From Falsiroseomonas sp051433195 (GTDB taxonomy: Bacteria; Pseudomonadota; Alphaproteobacteria; Acetobacterales; Acetobacteraceae), in contig NZ_JBHMFT010000002.1 in assembly GCF_051433195.1 (NCBI RefSeq), positions 248,001 through 312,000 on the forward strand: a stretch of 64,000 nucleotides of DNA, read 5' to 3'. This document shows positions 24,927-33,882 of this stretch, one piece after another. Each line of letters starts with the position of its first letter. Within the stretch, counting starts at the first letter, position 1. A program made the translations under genes and the position numbers. Under the pieces are notes generated by a model. It did no database searches, was not told the origin of the DNA, and saw only the letters and a list, made by a program, of their open reading frames with translations.

Positions 24927-25631
24927 TCAATCCAGCAGCGGCAGACCCGCCACCGCCACCGCCAGCCCGCCGCGTGCCTCCCGCATGGCGCCAACGGCGA
25001 CGCCGGCCACCGCCCAGCCCTCGCCCCGGCGCACCAGCAGGGGCGCGCCGGAGACGCCACGGGTCCCGGCACAGCCATGCTGCAGCAGCAACCGCCCGGC
25101 ACCGTCCACCACCTGTGCCAGCACCGAGCAGGCGGTATCCGCCAGCAGCGCGTGGGCGCGGTCCTGCTGCCAGCCGCCGAGCATAGCCGGCGTGCCGCGC
25201 GCCGGCAGCCCGGCCAGGGGCAGCACCGGCCCGGCCAGCGGCGCCGCCAGGCGCAGCACGGCCCAGTCGGCGCCGAAGGGGCCGGAGGTCGCCGCCTCGA
25301 AGCCCGGCGCCACCCGCAGCGAGGCGACGCGCGCCTGGGCGCGGAATTCGCCGCGATGATAGCCGGCCAGCACATGCACCCGGCCCGGCTGCAGCATCCG
25401 GCGGGTCTGCCGCGCCACCAGGCAATGCGCCGCGGTCAGCACGCGATTCGGCGCGATCAGCACGCCGGTGCAGCGGCCGCCGGCCTCCGACTGCACCCGC
25501 ACCAGGCTGGACCAGGGCGCCTCCGCCACCAGCGCCGGTCGCCGGGATGCCTGGCCGTCCAGTCCAGGCAGCGGCTGGCCGAGCGCGGGCCCCGCCAGCA
25601 GCAGCGCGAGCAGGGCCCGAGGCGCGATCAT
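24927..25631 (-). CDS. Trypsin-like serine protease, exported
   Basis: This encodes 234 residues. The signal peptide is about 18 residues. The chymotrypsin fold triad is complete: His69 in 'LTAAHC', Asp122 in 'ADWAVLRLA', Ser194 in 'GTRGVSGAPLL'. Cysteine pairs (Cys54/70, Cys168/187) fit family disulfides. It probably acts in the periplasm or outside. Its ATG overlaps the stop of the upstream MFS gene by 4 bp, so it is translationally coupled to a transporter, an unusual partnership. The substrate is unknown. Confidence 0.85.
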   Translation of the reverse strand: MIAPRALLALLLAGPALGQPLPGLDGQASRRPALVAEAPWSSLVRVQSEAGGRCTGVLIAPNRVLTAAHCLVARQTRRMLQPGRVHVLAGYHRGEFRAQARVASLRVAPGFEAATSGPFGADWAVLRLAAPLAGPVLPLAGLPARGTPAMLGGWQQDRAHALLADTACSVLAQVVDGAGRLLLQHGCAGTRGVSGAPLLVRRGEGWAVAGVAVGAMREARGGLAVAVAGLPLLD

Positions 25632-26752
25632 CGGCGTACCGGAAGCCGGAAAATCAGCCAGGCGACCACCACCGCCATCGCCGCCAGCAGCCAGGGCACC
25701 ACCGCCGCGCCCCAGAGATCCGCGGCAAGCCCGAGCCCCGCCGGCACCACCGCCACGCCGAGCGTCGCCGCCGAGACCTGCAGCCCCACGGCCTGCGCCG
25801 CCGCCGAGGCCCCCAGCCGTGCCGGCGTGCGCGCCATCAGGGTCGGGTAGATCGGCGCCAGCGCCACCGCCAGCAGAGCCAGCGCCGGCAAATCCGCCAT
25901 GCCGCTGCCGAAGGCCAGCGCCGCCAGCACCGCGACCGGCGCCAGCAGCCGCAACAGCCGGTCCGCGCCGATGCGGTCCACCACGAAGCCGAGCCCGATG
26001 CGGCCGCCGGTCAGCGCCGCGAAGAACAGGGTCGCGGCAGCGGCGCCCTCGGCCGGGGTGGCGCCGCGCGCGCCGGTCAGCACGGTCGCGGCCCATTGCC
26101 CGGCGCCGGCCTCCAGCCCGGTATAGAGAAAGAAGATCAGCACCTGCAGCCGCGCCAGCCGGTTGCGCAGCACCATGGCCATGCTGATGCGCGGCGCATC
26201 GGGCGGCGGCGCGCCATCGGTCCAGCGGCCGCGGGTGAAGCCGAAGCAGATGGTCAGCAGGCCGAGCGCCAGCCCCACCGCCAGGTAGCCCGCCTGCCAG
26301 CCATGCCCCGCCGCCAGCAGTGCCGCCGCGACCGCCGGCCCGAGGGTCGCGCCGACGCCCCAGAAGCCGTGCAGCCAGTTCATGTGGCGCGGCTGGAAGC
26401 GCGCGGCGGCGAAGGCATTCATCGCCGCATCCACCGCGCCGCCGCCCAGCCCCGCCAGCACCGCCAGCGCCACGAACACCACCCAGGGCGGCGCCGTCGC
26501 CTGCCCGAGCGCGGCGGCGGAGGTCGCGGCCAGGCTGGCCACCAGCAGGTTGCCGATGCCGAAGGACTGGATCAGCCGCCCCGCCAGCATGCCGGCGACC
26601 ACGTAGCCGCTGGCCATCGCCGCCAGCACCAGGCCGAGGCCGGCGTTCGGCACCAGGTAGTGCGGCCGCAATTCCGGCCACAGGCTGCCCGGCATCGGGT
26701 CCGGCAGGCCGAGGCCCACGAAGGCGAGGAAGGCGAGGGCGAGAAGGGGCAC
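25628..26752 (-). CDS. MFS transporter
   Basis: This encodes 374 residues with about 12 membrane helices. The MFS loop is modified ('GMLAGRLIQSFG'), and the second half opens with 'RLARLQVLIFFLYTGLEAGAG', a pattern seen in the fucose permease-like MFS branch. The substrate cannot be predicted. It is transcribed with the downstream protease gene (ATGA overlap) and lies after the copper-handling genes on the same strand, 35 bp from the cupin gene. Confidence 0.8.
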   Translation of the reverse strand: MPLLALAFLAFVGLGLPDPMPGSLWPELRPHYLVPNAGLGLVLAAMASGYVVAGMLAGRLIQSFGIGNLLVASLAATSAAALGQATAPPWVVFVALAVLAGLGGGAVDAAMNAFAAARFQPRHMNWLHGFWGVGATLGPAVAAALLAAGHGWQAGYLAVGLALGLLTICFGFTRGRWTDGAPPPDAPRISMAMVLRNRLARLQVLIFFLYTGLEAGAGQWAATVLTGARGATPAEGAAAATLFFAALTGGRIGLGFVVDRIGADRLLRLLAPVAVLAALAFGSGMADLPALALLAVALAPIYPTLMARTPARLGASAAAQAVGLQVSAATLGVAVVPAGLGLAADLWGAAVVPWLLAAMAVVVAWLIFRLPVRR

Positions 26753-26787
26753 GCGCAGCCCCTACACCGGACCGGCGCCGCCGGCCA

Positions 26788-27252
26788 TCAGCCCAGCTTT
26801 CGGCCGTCCTTCGTCGTGTAGTGCACCGGGCTCCCGGCCGGATTTGCCATCATGTCGATATCCGAATAGGTCGCGCCATCGCCCGGCAGGCGGGTGCCGA
26901 CCTCCAGCACCGTCGCCTCCGCATCCGTGTGGTTGCGCAGGCAGTGGCCATCCGGATCGCCGGCCTTGAAGCCGGCCGAATCCCCGGGGCGCAGCACTTC
27001 CTCCCCGGCGTCGGTCACCAGCGTGACCTCCCCGGTCAGCACATGGATGAACTCGTCCGAGGCGTGCTGCCAGTGGCGCTGGCTGGACCAGGCGCCGGGC
27101 GGCAGGCGCAGCAGGTTGACGCCGAACTGCGTCAACCCGGCCGCATCACCCAGCCGCCGCCGTTCCCGCGTGCGGCAGGGCAGGTCGTGCGGCGCCGGGT
27201 AGGCGGAGCCGATCACGGGCGGGACGGCGGCGGGGTCGATGCGCCTGGCCAT
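26788..27252 (-). CDS. Cupin-domain protein
   Basis: This encodes 154 residues; ATG 27252 has GAGGGAGG just upstream. A single cupin barrel: 'QRHWQHASDEFIHVLTGEVTL' gives the first His/Glu motif and 'PGDSAGFKAGDPDGHCLRN' the second with its His, so metal binding is likely. The protein resembles cupins that follow sugar or small-molecule genes, but the substrate is unknown. It is 11 bp downstream of the PCuAC gene in the copper run. Confidence 0.8.
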   Translation of the reverse strand: MARRIDPAAVPPVIGSAYPAPHDLPCRTRERRRLGDAAGLTQFGVNLLRLPPGAWSSQRHWQHASDEFIHVLTGEVTLVTDAGEEVLRPGDSAGFKAGDPDGHCLRNHTDAEATVLEVGTRLPGDGATYSDIDMMANPAGSPVHYTTKDGRKLG

Positions 27253-27262
27253 GGAGCCTCCC

Positions 27263-27736
27263 TCAGTGCCGATGCGGCGCGGCCGGGCCACGGGCGCCGG
27301 CGGATTGCACGGCGAGGCGCACCTCGACCTCCCCGGCCCGCTCGAACACCAGGGTCACCGGCACCGCCTCACCCTGGTTCAGCGGCGCGCGAAGCTCCAG
27401 CAGCATCAGGTGCAGGCCGCCCGGGCCGAGCGTGACCGTCTCGCCCGCCGGCACATCGATGGCCGGCACCGGGCGCATGCGCATCACGCCGCCCTCATGC
27501 AGGTGGGTGTGCAACTCTACCGCCCGGGCGATGCCGGCGCGGGCCGAGACCAGCCGGTCCGGCTCGCGGCCGGTGTTGCGGATGGTGAGGTAGCCGGCGC
27601 CGGTACGGCCGGCGCCGGCGGCGCGGCTCCAGGGCCCTTCGATGCGCAGGTCGCCGGCCTGCTGGGCCAGGGCCTGGGCGATGCCGGAAGCGGCCAGCAG
27701 CAGGCCGAGCGTACCGCGTCGTGTGATCCGGGCCAT
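27263..27736 (-). CDS. Copper chaperone PCu(A)C
   Basis: This encodes 157 residues with a Tat-like signal ('ITRRGTLGLLLAASGIAQALA'). Copper ligands of the family H-x10-M-x21-H-x-M pattern are in place: His76 in 'ELHTHLH', Met85/Met87 in 'GVMRMRPV', His109 and Met111 in 'GGLHLML'. PCuAC proteins carry Cu(I) in the periplasm to the CuA site of cytochrome oxidase. The C-terminal 'APHRH' may add a metal site. It forms an operon with the neighbouring exported protein, YcnI and DUF2946 genes. Confidence 0.9.
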   Translation of the reverse strand: MARITRRGTLGLLLAASGIAQALAQQAGDLRIEGPWSRAAGAGRTGAGYLTIRNTGREPDRLVSARAGIARAVELHTHLHEGGVMRMRPVPAIDVPAGETVTLGPGGLHLMLLELRAPLNQGEAVPVTLVFERAGEVEVRLAVQSAGARGPAAPHRH

Positions 27737-27740
27737 GGTC

Positions 27741-28088
27741 TCAGCCCAGCAGGTCGAGGCTGTCGGCCCCGACCCCCGCGCGGCCCTCGATCCGCCCCGC
27801 GAGGCGCGCCAGGTTGGCGGCGATGCGGGCGCCGGCGACCGGGTCGCCGGTGGTGCAGGTGGCATTGGCGATGGTCAGCGCGCGCTGCATCGCCATGGTC
27901 TCGGCCGGGGTGGCGTGGGCCAGGGCCGCTTGAAGCGCCAGCCGTGCCGGCTCCAGCGCGCCGTCGCAGGCGGCGGTCAGGTGCGCCTCCATCGCCTCCG
28001 CATCGCAGGCGGCGGCGCGGCGGGGGGCCAAGCTGCCGGCGGCGATCGCGGCGGCGGCGAGGGGCAGGAATCGGCGGGAATGGGTCAT
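27741..28088 (-). CDS. Small exported protein in copper cluster
   Basis: This encodes 115 residues with a signal peptide ('SRRFLPLAAAAIAAGSLAPR'). The mature part is helical and Ala-rich with three cysteines ('AAACDAEAM', 'AACDG', 'NATCTTGD'). No family is recognised. It is 4 bp from the PCuAC gene and 13 bp from the YcnI gene, so it is probably co-transcribed and involved in periplasmic copper handling; that role is guilt by association only. Confidence 0.65.
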   Translation of the reverse strand: MTHSRRFLPLAAAAIAAGSLAPRRAAACDAEAMEAHLTAACDGALEPARLALQAALAHATPAETMAMQRALTIANATCTTGDPVAGARIAANLARLAGRIEGRAGVGADSLDLLG

Positions 28089-28101
28089 CGGGGCGGCCCT
28101 C

Positions 28102-28614
28102 TCAGTTGCGCGGCAGCAGGCGGATGGCGGGGGCGGGCATGCGAAAGTCTGTGATGCGGCGGCCGGGCTCGGGAATCCCGGTCCAGGCGGCCTGCTTCCC
28201 TTCGGGGCAATCCTGCACCACGGGGATGTAGAGCAGGGTGCCGGGCGCGTCGGGCAGGCGCAGCCGCACGACGAACTCGTCGTAATGCGCCGGGTCCAGG
28301 CTGCCGCCCTCCCAGATGATCTCCGCGAGCGGCAGTGCGGCGCCATGGCCGGTCGGGGCAGGCGCATCGGCACGTGGGATGGTGCGCAGCGTCCAGCCGG
28401 GCTTCGGCATCGGCAGGGCGCTGGTCACGCCGTCCGGCAGGCGCACGGTGAAGCGGATGGTGGGCGCACCGTCGCAGCCATGCGGCACGCGGAAGGTGGC
28501 GCGGGTGGTGCTGTTGGCCAGGGCCTGCTGGGTTTCCAGCGTGACATGCGCGGCGGCCGGCGTACCGGCCAGGCCGCAGGCCAGCGCGAGGCTGGCCAGA
28601 TGAAGCTTGGACAT
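28102..28614 (-). CDS. YcnI-like copper-binding protein
   Basis: This encodes 170 residues. The signal peptide ends so that the mature protein starts with His in 'AAHVTLETQQA', the N-terminal His that binds Cu(II) in YcnI. The rest, 'YRV'-type beta-sandwich with 'ATFRVPHGCDGAPTIRFTV', 'MPKPGWTL' and 'VVRLRLPDAPGTLLYIPVVQ', matches the DUF1775 domain. The protein is soluble here, with no C-terminal anchor. It is expected to store or deliver copper in the periplasm together with PCuAC. Confidence 0.85.
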   Translation of the reverse strand: MSKLHLASLALACGLAGTPAAAHVTLETQQALANSTTRATFRVPHGCDGAPTIRFTVRLPDGVTSALPMPKPGWTLRTIPRADAPAPTGHGAALPLAEIIWEGGSLDPAHYDEFVVRLRLPDAPGTLLYIPVVQDCPEGKQAAWTGIPEPGRRITDFRMPAPAIRLLPRN

Positions 28615-28659
28615 TCGATCGGGATCCTGAATCCATGGAGGGGAAGCCTCGGTGGTGGT

Positions 28660-29037
28660 TCAGGAGGTCGGCGGAGCCCTCGGCGGGGGCTGGCAGCGCG
28701 GCGGCGGCGCCGGGCTGGGGGTGCTGGGCGGCGGCGGGTCCACGGTCTGGACCAGCAGCAGGGGTGCGACGAGTGTGAAGGGCGGCGTCGGCAGGCTGGC
28801 GGCACCCGGCCCGCCACAGACCGGGCAGGGCATCGCGGCCGCGTGGTCCCCGGCCGGGGCCTGGCCATCGGCCTCGTCCAGCGGCAGGGCGACGCTGCGC
28901 ATCCCCTCCGCCGTGCAGATGTCCATGTGCAGAAGGTCGTGCGGCGCCGCCAGCTTCAGGCAGTGCCCGAACGCGGTACCCCACTGCATAAGCAGCAGCA
29001 GGACAAGCAGCCGGGTCAGGGTGGGGCGCAGGCGCAC
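28660..29037 (-). CDS. DUF2946-like membrane/exported protein
   Basis: This encodes about 125 residues if GTG 29037 is the start; a TTG at 29067 adds ten. A hydrophobic leader ('LTRLLVLLLLMQWGTAFGH') is followed by 'LLHMDICTAEGMRSV', 'HAAAMPCPVCGG' and a Pro-rich tail ending 'PPRAPP', the layout of DUF2946 proteins linked to heavy-metal loci. The CPVC pair could bind metal. It is the first gene of the copper run. Confidence 0.7.
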   Translation of the reverse strand: MRLRPTLTRLLVLLLLMQWGTAFGHCLKLAAPHDLLHMDICTAEGMRSVALPLDEADGQAPAGDHAAAMPCPVCGGPGAASLPTPPFTLVAPLLLVQTVDPPPPSTPSPAPPPRCQPPPRAPPTS

Positions 29038-29069
29038 GGTCGGACCGTAGCATCGCCGGCCCCACAAAC

Positions 29070-29105
29070 GAAAGCGGCGCGCAACCCTTCCGGATTGCGC
29101 GCCGC
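29070..29105 (-). terminator. Terminator of Bax-inhibitor gene
   Basis: An 11-bp perfect stem (GCGGCGCGCAA and complement) with a 10-nt loop; on the minus strand it is followed by TTTCGTTT. It separates the gene at 29127 from the copper run. Confidence 0.65.
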
Positions 29106-29126
29106 GACGTGGTCAGGCCATCAACC

Positions 29127-29930
29127 TCAGTCGCTGTTCTGGCGCACGCCCATGAACTGGAGCAGCAGCTGGAACAGGTTGACGAAGTTCAGGTACAGGC
29201 CGAGCGCATCGAAGACGCTGCGCTTGCCGGCCTCATCCGTGCCCTCGGCGTAGGCGTGCTCGATGTAGTCCGCCTTGATCCGCTGCGTGTCGTAGGCGGT
29301 GAGGCCGACGAAGACCACCACGCCGATCACGCTGATGGCGAACTGAAGGGCGGAGCTCTGCAGGAACAGGTTCACCAGGCCCGCGATGATGATGCCGATA
29401 AGGCCCATCATCATGAAGCTGCCCATCCGCGTCAGGTCGGCCTTCGTGGTGTAGCCGTACAGGCTGATCGCCGCGAACATGCTGGCCGTGACGAAGAAGG
29501 TGCTGGCGATGGACGCGCCCGTGTAGATCAGCAGGATGTTGGACATCGACGCGCCCATGACGGCGCAGAAGGCCCAGAACAGCGCCTGTGCCGTGGTCTT
29601 GCTCATCCGGTTGATGCCGAAGCTCAGCACCAGGATGAAGGCCAGCGGCGCGAACATCGCGATCCAGCCCAGCATGGTCGGCGCCGTCGCGTTGCCGCGC
29701 GGCGTGCGGACCACCTGGTAGAACAGGCTGGCGATGTCCGGGTTGGACGCGATCAGGTAGGCCACGATGCCGGTCAGGGCGAGGCCGGACGCCATCCAGT
29801 TGTAGACCCGCAGCATGTAGGCGCGCAGGCCTGCGTCGAGCGCAGCCGCGTCGACGCCCGTGGACCGCCCGAAGGGCTGGGTCCAGGCCGACGTGCCCGT
29901 CCGTAGGCGGTTGTCGGGACCAAGAGCCAT
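29127..29930 (-). CDS. Bax inhibitor-1/YccA family membrane protein
   Basis: This encodes 267 residues with about seven membrane helices in the C-terminal 220. Family stretches: 'YMLRVYNWMASGLALTGIVA', 'GWIAMFAPLAFILVLSFG', 'VFVGLTAYDTQRIKADY' and 'ALGLYLNFVNLFQLLLQFMG'. The acidic residues proposed to form the pH-sensing Ca2+ gate in BsYetJ fall in the 'TAYDTQ' and late helix region. E. coli relatives (YccA/YbhL) modulate FtsH and stress. Inner membrane. It is a single gene with its own terminator. Confidence 0.9.
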   Translation of the reverse strand: MALGPDNRLRTGTSAWTQPFGRSTGVDAAALDAGLRAYMLRVYNWMASGLALTGIVAYLIASNPDIASLFYQVVRTPRGNATAPTMLGWIAMFAPLAFILVLSFGINRMSKTTAQALFWAFCAVMGASMSNILLIYTGASIASTFFVTASMFAAISLYGYTTKADLTRMGSFMMMGLIGIIIAGLVNLFLQSSALQFAISVIGVVVFVGLTAYDTQRIKADYIEHAYAEGTDEAGKRSVFDALGLYLNFVNLFQLLLQFMGVRQNSD

Positions 29931-30050
29931 GGTCGTGAAATCCTCCTTGCGGACGAGGGTGAGGGACCGTCCGCGTTCGGCGCATCATATGGAGTTTTCG
30001 TAATCCGGATCAACCGGTGGATTGACCGGAAGATGCGGATGTTTTTGCGC

Positions 30051-30554
30051 TCAGGGCGCGCCCTGGGTCCAGTAGCCCTCATGCGGCACCGCGCCCTCCG
30101 CCTCCAGCGCCGGCCCCACCACCTCCACCGGCTCCGCCGCCGTCTCCAGCACGGCGCGGACGGACAGGTTCAGCCCGGCGGTGTGCGGCTGCGCGTTGCG
30201 CAGGTGCAGGATCGCGGCGGCGGACAGGCCGTACACCACCCGCCCGACGCCGGTGTAGAAGATGGCCGCGGCGCACATCGCGCAGGGCTCGCCCGATGAA
30301 TAGATGGTGGCGCGCCGCAGCCGGGGCCGCGGCACGGCGGCCGCGATGACGGCGGCGCAGGCGTTCATCTCGCTATGCGCGAGCGTGCCGCCGCCGCCGG
30401 CGCCCTGGGTGGACAGGCCCTCCGCCAGGATGGTGCCGTCCTCCGCCACCACCACGGCGGCGAAGGGCCGGTCGCCGCGGTCGCGCGCCAGGCCCGCCAG
30501 GCGGAAGGCGTGGCGCAGGTGGTCTTCGTCTTCGGGCAGCATGTCGGTGTCCAT
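30051..30554 (-). CDS. Nucleoside/cytidine deaminase-fold protein
   Basis: This encodes 167 residues from ATG 30554 (ATG 30542 is also possible). The zinc site is complete: 'LAHSEMNAC' (H-x-E) and 'SGEPCAMCAAAIFY' (P-C-x-x-C). Other family text is 'LARDRGDRPFAAVVV'. It is a Zn-dependent deaminase of a base or nucleoside, close to guanine-deaminase/TadA-like enzymes ('RVVYGLSAAAI'), but it lacks tRNA adenosine deaminase hallmarks, so the substrate is open. It is 19 bp downstream of the permease gene. Confidence 0.85.
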   Translation of the reverse strand: MDTDMLPEDEDHLRHAFRLAGLARDRGDRPFAAVVVAEDGTILAEGLSTQGAGGGGTLAHSEMNACAAVIAAAVPRPRLRRATIYSSGEPCAMCAAAIFYTGVGRVVYGLSAAAILHLRNAQPHTAGLNLSVRAVLETAAEPVEVVGPALEAEGAVPHEGYWTQGAP

Positions 30555-30573
30555 GCCGCCTTTGACGCCAAAG

Positions 30574-33099
30574 CTACTCGTTGCGCAACAGGGGCGCCGG
30601 CCGCGCCCGCAGCGCCAGCGCGGTGCCAATGTAGCCGAGCGCCAGGGTCAGCAGCACGCAGCCCAGCACGGTCAGCGCCAGGGTGCCGGGCAGGAAGATC
30701 CACTCCGCCCGCATGACGAAGCGCACCACCGCCCAGCTCGCGGCCGACCCCGCCGCCGCCGCCAGCAGCCCCGCCACCAGCCCGAGCAGCCCGAATTCCA
30801 CCAGCCAGGCGCCGCGGATCTGGGACCGCGTGGCGCCGATCGTCTTCAGCACCACCGCATCCCGCACCCGCGCCCGCTGCCCCGCCGCCACCGCGCCGGC
30901 CAGCACCAGCATGCCGGCCAGCAGCGTGACGGAGGAGGTCGCCTGCAACGCCACGCCGACCCGTGTCAGCAGCCCGGCCACCGCCTCCAGCGCATCGCGC
31001 ACCCGGATGCCGGAGATGTTGGGGAAGGCATCGGTCAGCGTCCGCAGTACCGCCGGCTCCACGGCCTCCGTGCTGCGCACCGTCGCGATGTGCGTGTGCG
31101 GCGCGGCGGCCAGCAGGCCGGGGGAGGCGACCATGACGTAGTTGATGCCGAGCCCGCGCCACTGGATTTCTCTCAATGACGCCACCCTTAGATCGATGTC
31201 GCGGCCGAGCACGTTCACTGTCAGCGTCGAGCCGATGTTCACGCCCCAGCCCGCGGCGAGCCCCGCATCGAAGGAGACCAGCGGCGGGCCGCTGTAATCC
31301 GCCGGCCACCACTGCCCGGCGACGATCCGCGTGCCGTCCGGCGGGGTTGCCGCGTAGGTCAGGCCGCGATCGCCACGCAGCGCCCAGCGGGTGTCCTCCG
31401 TCGCCTGCACCTGCTCGGCCGGCGTGCCGTCCACCGCGACGATGCGGGCGCGCAGCGAGGGCACGCTGCGCACCTCGGAGACGCCCGGCAGGCCGGCGGC
31501 CATGCTGTTGAACTGCGCCGACTGGTCCGACTGGATGTCGATGAAGAAGAAGCTGGGCGCCGCATTCGGCATCTGGTCGGAAAGCTGCCGGCGCAGGTTG
31601 CCCTCGATGGTGGCGATCGCCGCCAGCGTGGTCAGGCCGATGCCGAGCGCCACCAGCATGGTCGGCGTCGGCGTGCCGGGCCGGTGCAGGTTGGCAAGCC
31701 CCAGCCGGAAAGCCGGCCGCCGGATGCCGCGCAGCCGCTTTGCGAAGGCCATCAGCCCGGTCGCGCCCAGCCGGAACAGCAGCAGGGTCAGCGCCGCCCC
31801 GGCGCAGAAGCCGAGCGCGAAGCGCGGCTGTTCCGCCGTGCCCACCACCAGCCCGACCAGCGCCAGCGCGCACAGCGCCGTCGCCACCAGGATTCCCCGG
31901 GATGGCCAGCCGGGATTCGCGGTGACGAGGTCCCGGAACAGCGCCGCGCCGGGAATCCGCTGCGCCCGCCCGAGCGGCCACAGCGAGAAGGTCAGCGCCG
32001 TCAGCAGCCCGTACAGCGCCGCCAGCGCCAGCGGCACCGGGTAGATGCCGAGCCGCGGTGGCACCGGCAGCGCCCCCGCGAGCGCCTGCGCCGCCAGCCA
32101 GGTCAGCCCGAAGCCCGCCACCAGCCCGATCGTGATGCCGGCCACTGCCAGCACCAGAACCTGGATCAGGTAGGTCGCCAGGATCGTCCCGGCCGGTGCC
32201 CCGATGCAGCGCAGCGTGGCGATGGTGCGCCCGCGCGCCTCCAGCCAGGCGCGCACGCCCGTCGCCACGCCGATGCCGCCGACCAGCAGCGCGGTGAATC
32301 CGGCCAGCACCAGGAAGGCGGAGGCGCGGTCCAGGAAGCGGTTCACCCCCGGCTCCGCCTGGTCCGCCGTCCGCACCCGCCAGCCGCCATCGCCCACCGC
32401 CTCGCGGATTTCGGTGGCGAAGCGGCGCACATCGGTGCCCGGCGGCAGGCGCAGGCGGGTGTCGTAGGAAATCAGCGAGCCGGGCTGGATCAGCGCCGTC
32501 TCCGGCAGCGCCTCCGCCAGCACCAAAGCGCGCGGGCCGAGCACGGCGGGGCTGGCGACGCGGTCCGGCTCCTGCGCGATGGTGCCGGCGAAGACCAGGG
32601 AGGCCTCGCCGATCCGCACCAGGTCACCCGGCCGCACGCCCAGGCGCTCCACCACCGAGGCCTCCAGCGCCACGCGGTGGCGGCCATCCTGGCTCGCCAG
32701 GCTGGCGCCCGGCGGGTCCAGGCGCAATTCGCCATACAGCGGATAGGCGGCATCCACCGCCTTCATCTCGACCAGCGACCGCTCGCCGGAAGGCGCCACG
32801 GCCATGGCGCGCATCTCCACCACCTGGGAGGTTGCCGCACCGCGCGCCCGCGCCCACGCCAGCGCCGCTTCGGGCAAGGGCTGGTAGTTCACCCGCACCT
32901 CGACATCGCCGCCGAGCAGCCGCGCGCCATCGGCCAGCAGCCCCGCCTGCGTCGCCGCGCGCAGCGTGCCGACGGCGGCGATGGCGGCGACGCCGAGCGC
33001 CAGGCAGGCCAGCACGATCTGCAACTGCCGCACGCCGCCGCGCAATTCCCGGCGCGCCAGCCGCGCGCCCTGGACCACATGCACCCACATATCCGTCAT
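30574..33099 (-). CDS. FtsX-type ABC transporter permease (YbbP-like)
   Basis: This encodes 841 residues. Layout of YbbP/LolC-like permeases: one N-terminal helix ('QIVLACLALGVAAIAAVGTL'), a large periplasmic domain, four-helix FtsX blocks near 270-480 and 730-840, ending 'LALRARPAPLLRNE'. Its ATG overlaps the stop of the ATPase gene by 4 bp. The pair with a divergent tesA-type esterase is the tesA-ybbA-ybbP arrangement of many proteobacteria. Such pairs probably move lipids or lipoproteins; the cargo is unknown. Confidence 0.9.
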   Translation of the reverse strand: MTDMWVHVVQGARLARRELRGGVRQLQIVLACLALGVAAIAAVGTLRAATQAGLLADGARLLGGDVEVRVNYQPLPEAALAWARARGAATSQVVEMRAMAVAPSGERSLVEMKAVDAAYPLYGELRLDPPGASLASQDGRHRVALEASVVERLGVRPGDLVRIGEASLVFAGTIAQEPDRVASPAVLGPRALVLAEALPETALIQPGSLISYDTRLRLPPGTDVRRFATEIREAVGDGGWRVRTADQAEPGVNRFLDRASAFLVLAGFTALLVGGIGVATGVRAWLEARGRTIATLRCIGAPAGTILATYLIQVLVLAVAGITIGLVAGFGLTWLAAQALAGALPVPPRLGIYPVPLALAALYGLLTALTFSLWPLGRAQRIPGAALFRDLVTANPGWPSRGILVATALCALALVGLVVGTAEQPRFALGFCAGAALTLLLFRLGATGLMAFAKRLRGIRRPAFRLGLANLHRPGTPTPTMLVALGIGLTTLAAIATIEGNLRRQLSDQMPNAAPSFFFIDIQSDQSAQFNSMAAGLPGVSEVRSVPSLRARIVAVDGTPAEQVQATEDTRWALRGDRGLTYAATPPDGTRIVAGQWWPADYSGPPLVSFDAGLAAGWGVNIGSTLTVNVLGRDIDLRVASLREIQWRGLGINYVMVASPGLLAAAPHTHIATVRSTEAVEPAVLRTLTDAFPNISGIRVRDALEAVAGLLTRVGVALQATSSVTLLAGMLVLAGAVAAGQRARVRDAVVLKTIGATRSQIRGAWLVEFGLLGLVAGLLAAAAGSAASWAVVRFVMRAEWIFLPGTLALTVLGCVLLTLALGYIGTALALRARPAPLLRNE

Positions 33100-33815
33100 T
33101 CCGCCGCCAGCTTCAGCCCGGCGGTGTCGGAGACGATGCGCCCATCCTCCATCCGCACCTGCCGGCCGCAGCGTTCCGCCAGCGCCGGGTCATGGGTGAT
33201 CAGCAGCAGCGTGGTGCCGAGCCGCGCCCGCAGCCCGAACAGCAGGTCCATCACCATGGTGCCGGTGGCGCGGTCCAGATTGCCGGTCGGCTCATCCGCC
33301 AGGATCAGCCGCGGCTCCGCCACCACGGCGCGGGCCAGCGCAGTGCGCTGCTGCTCGCCGCCCGACATCTGGCCCGGGTAGTGGTCCAGCCGGTGGCCGA
33401 GGCCAACCTCCTTCAGCGCCGCCGCGGCGACGTCGAAGGCGTCCCGCCGGCCGGCGAATTCCAGCGGCATGGCGACATTCTCCTGCGCCGTCATGGTCGG
33501 CACCAGGTGGAAAGCCTGGAACACGATCCCCACCTCGTCGCGACGGAACCGGGCCAGCGCATCCTCGTCCAGCGCCCCCATATCCCGCCCGGCCACCGTC
33601 AGGCGCCCGGCACTCGGCGTCTCGAGGCCCGCCAGCAGCATGAGGAGCGATGTCTTGCCCGACCCCGACGGCCCGACGATGCCCACCGCCTCCCCCGACG
33701 CCACCGACAGGTCCACCCCGCGCAGCACATGCACGGGGCCGGAGGCCGCGCGGGCGGTGAAAACCAGGTTCTGGGCGGCGATCAGCGGGCCGGCAGGGGG
33801 TGTCGGTGGGCTCAC
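33096..33815 (-). CDS. ABC transporter ATPase (YbbA/LolD-like)
   Basis: This encodes 239 residues. Walker A 'VGPSGSGKTSLLML', Q-loop 'VFQAFHLVPTMTAQEN', signature 'MSGGEQQRTALARAVV', Walker B 'LILADEPTGNLD' and 'LLLITHDPALAE' are all present. It belongs to the MacB/LolD subfamily and partners the FtsX permease by overlapping genes. Cytosolic side of the inner membrane. Confidence 0.95.
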   Translation of the reverse strand: MSPPTPPAGPLIAAQNLVFTARAASGPVHVLRGVDLSVASGEAVGIVGPSGSGKTSLLMLLAGLETPSAGRLTVAGRDMGALDEDALARFRRDEVGIVFQAFHLVPTMTAQENVAMPLEFAGRRDAFDVAAAALKEVGLGHRLDHYPGQMSGGEQQRTALARAVVAEPRLILADEPTGNLDRATGTMVMDLLFGLRARLGTTLLLITHDPALAERCGRQVRMEDGRIVSDTAGLKLAAE

Positions 33816-33882
33816 GGGCCAGGAATCCTGTTACGGGGGTTTCACGCCATATGGGCGCCGCGCTGCGCTGCAAAAGGCGGGT

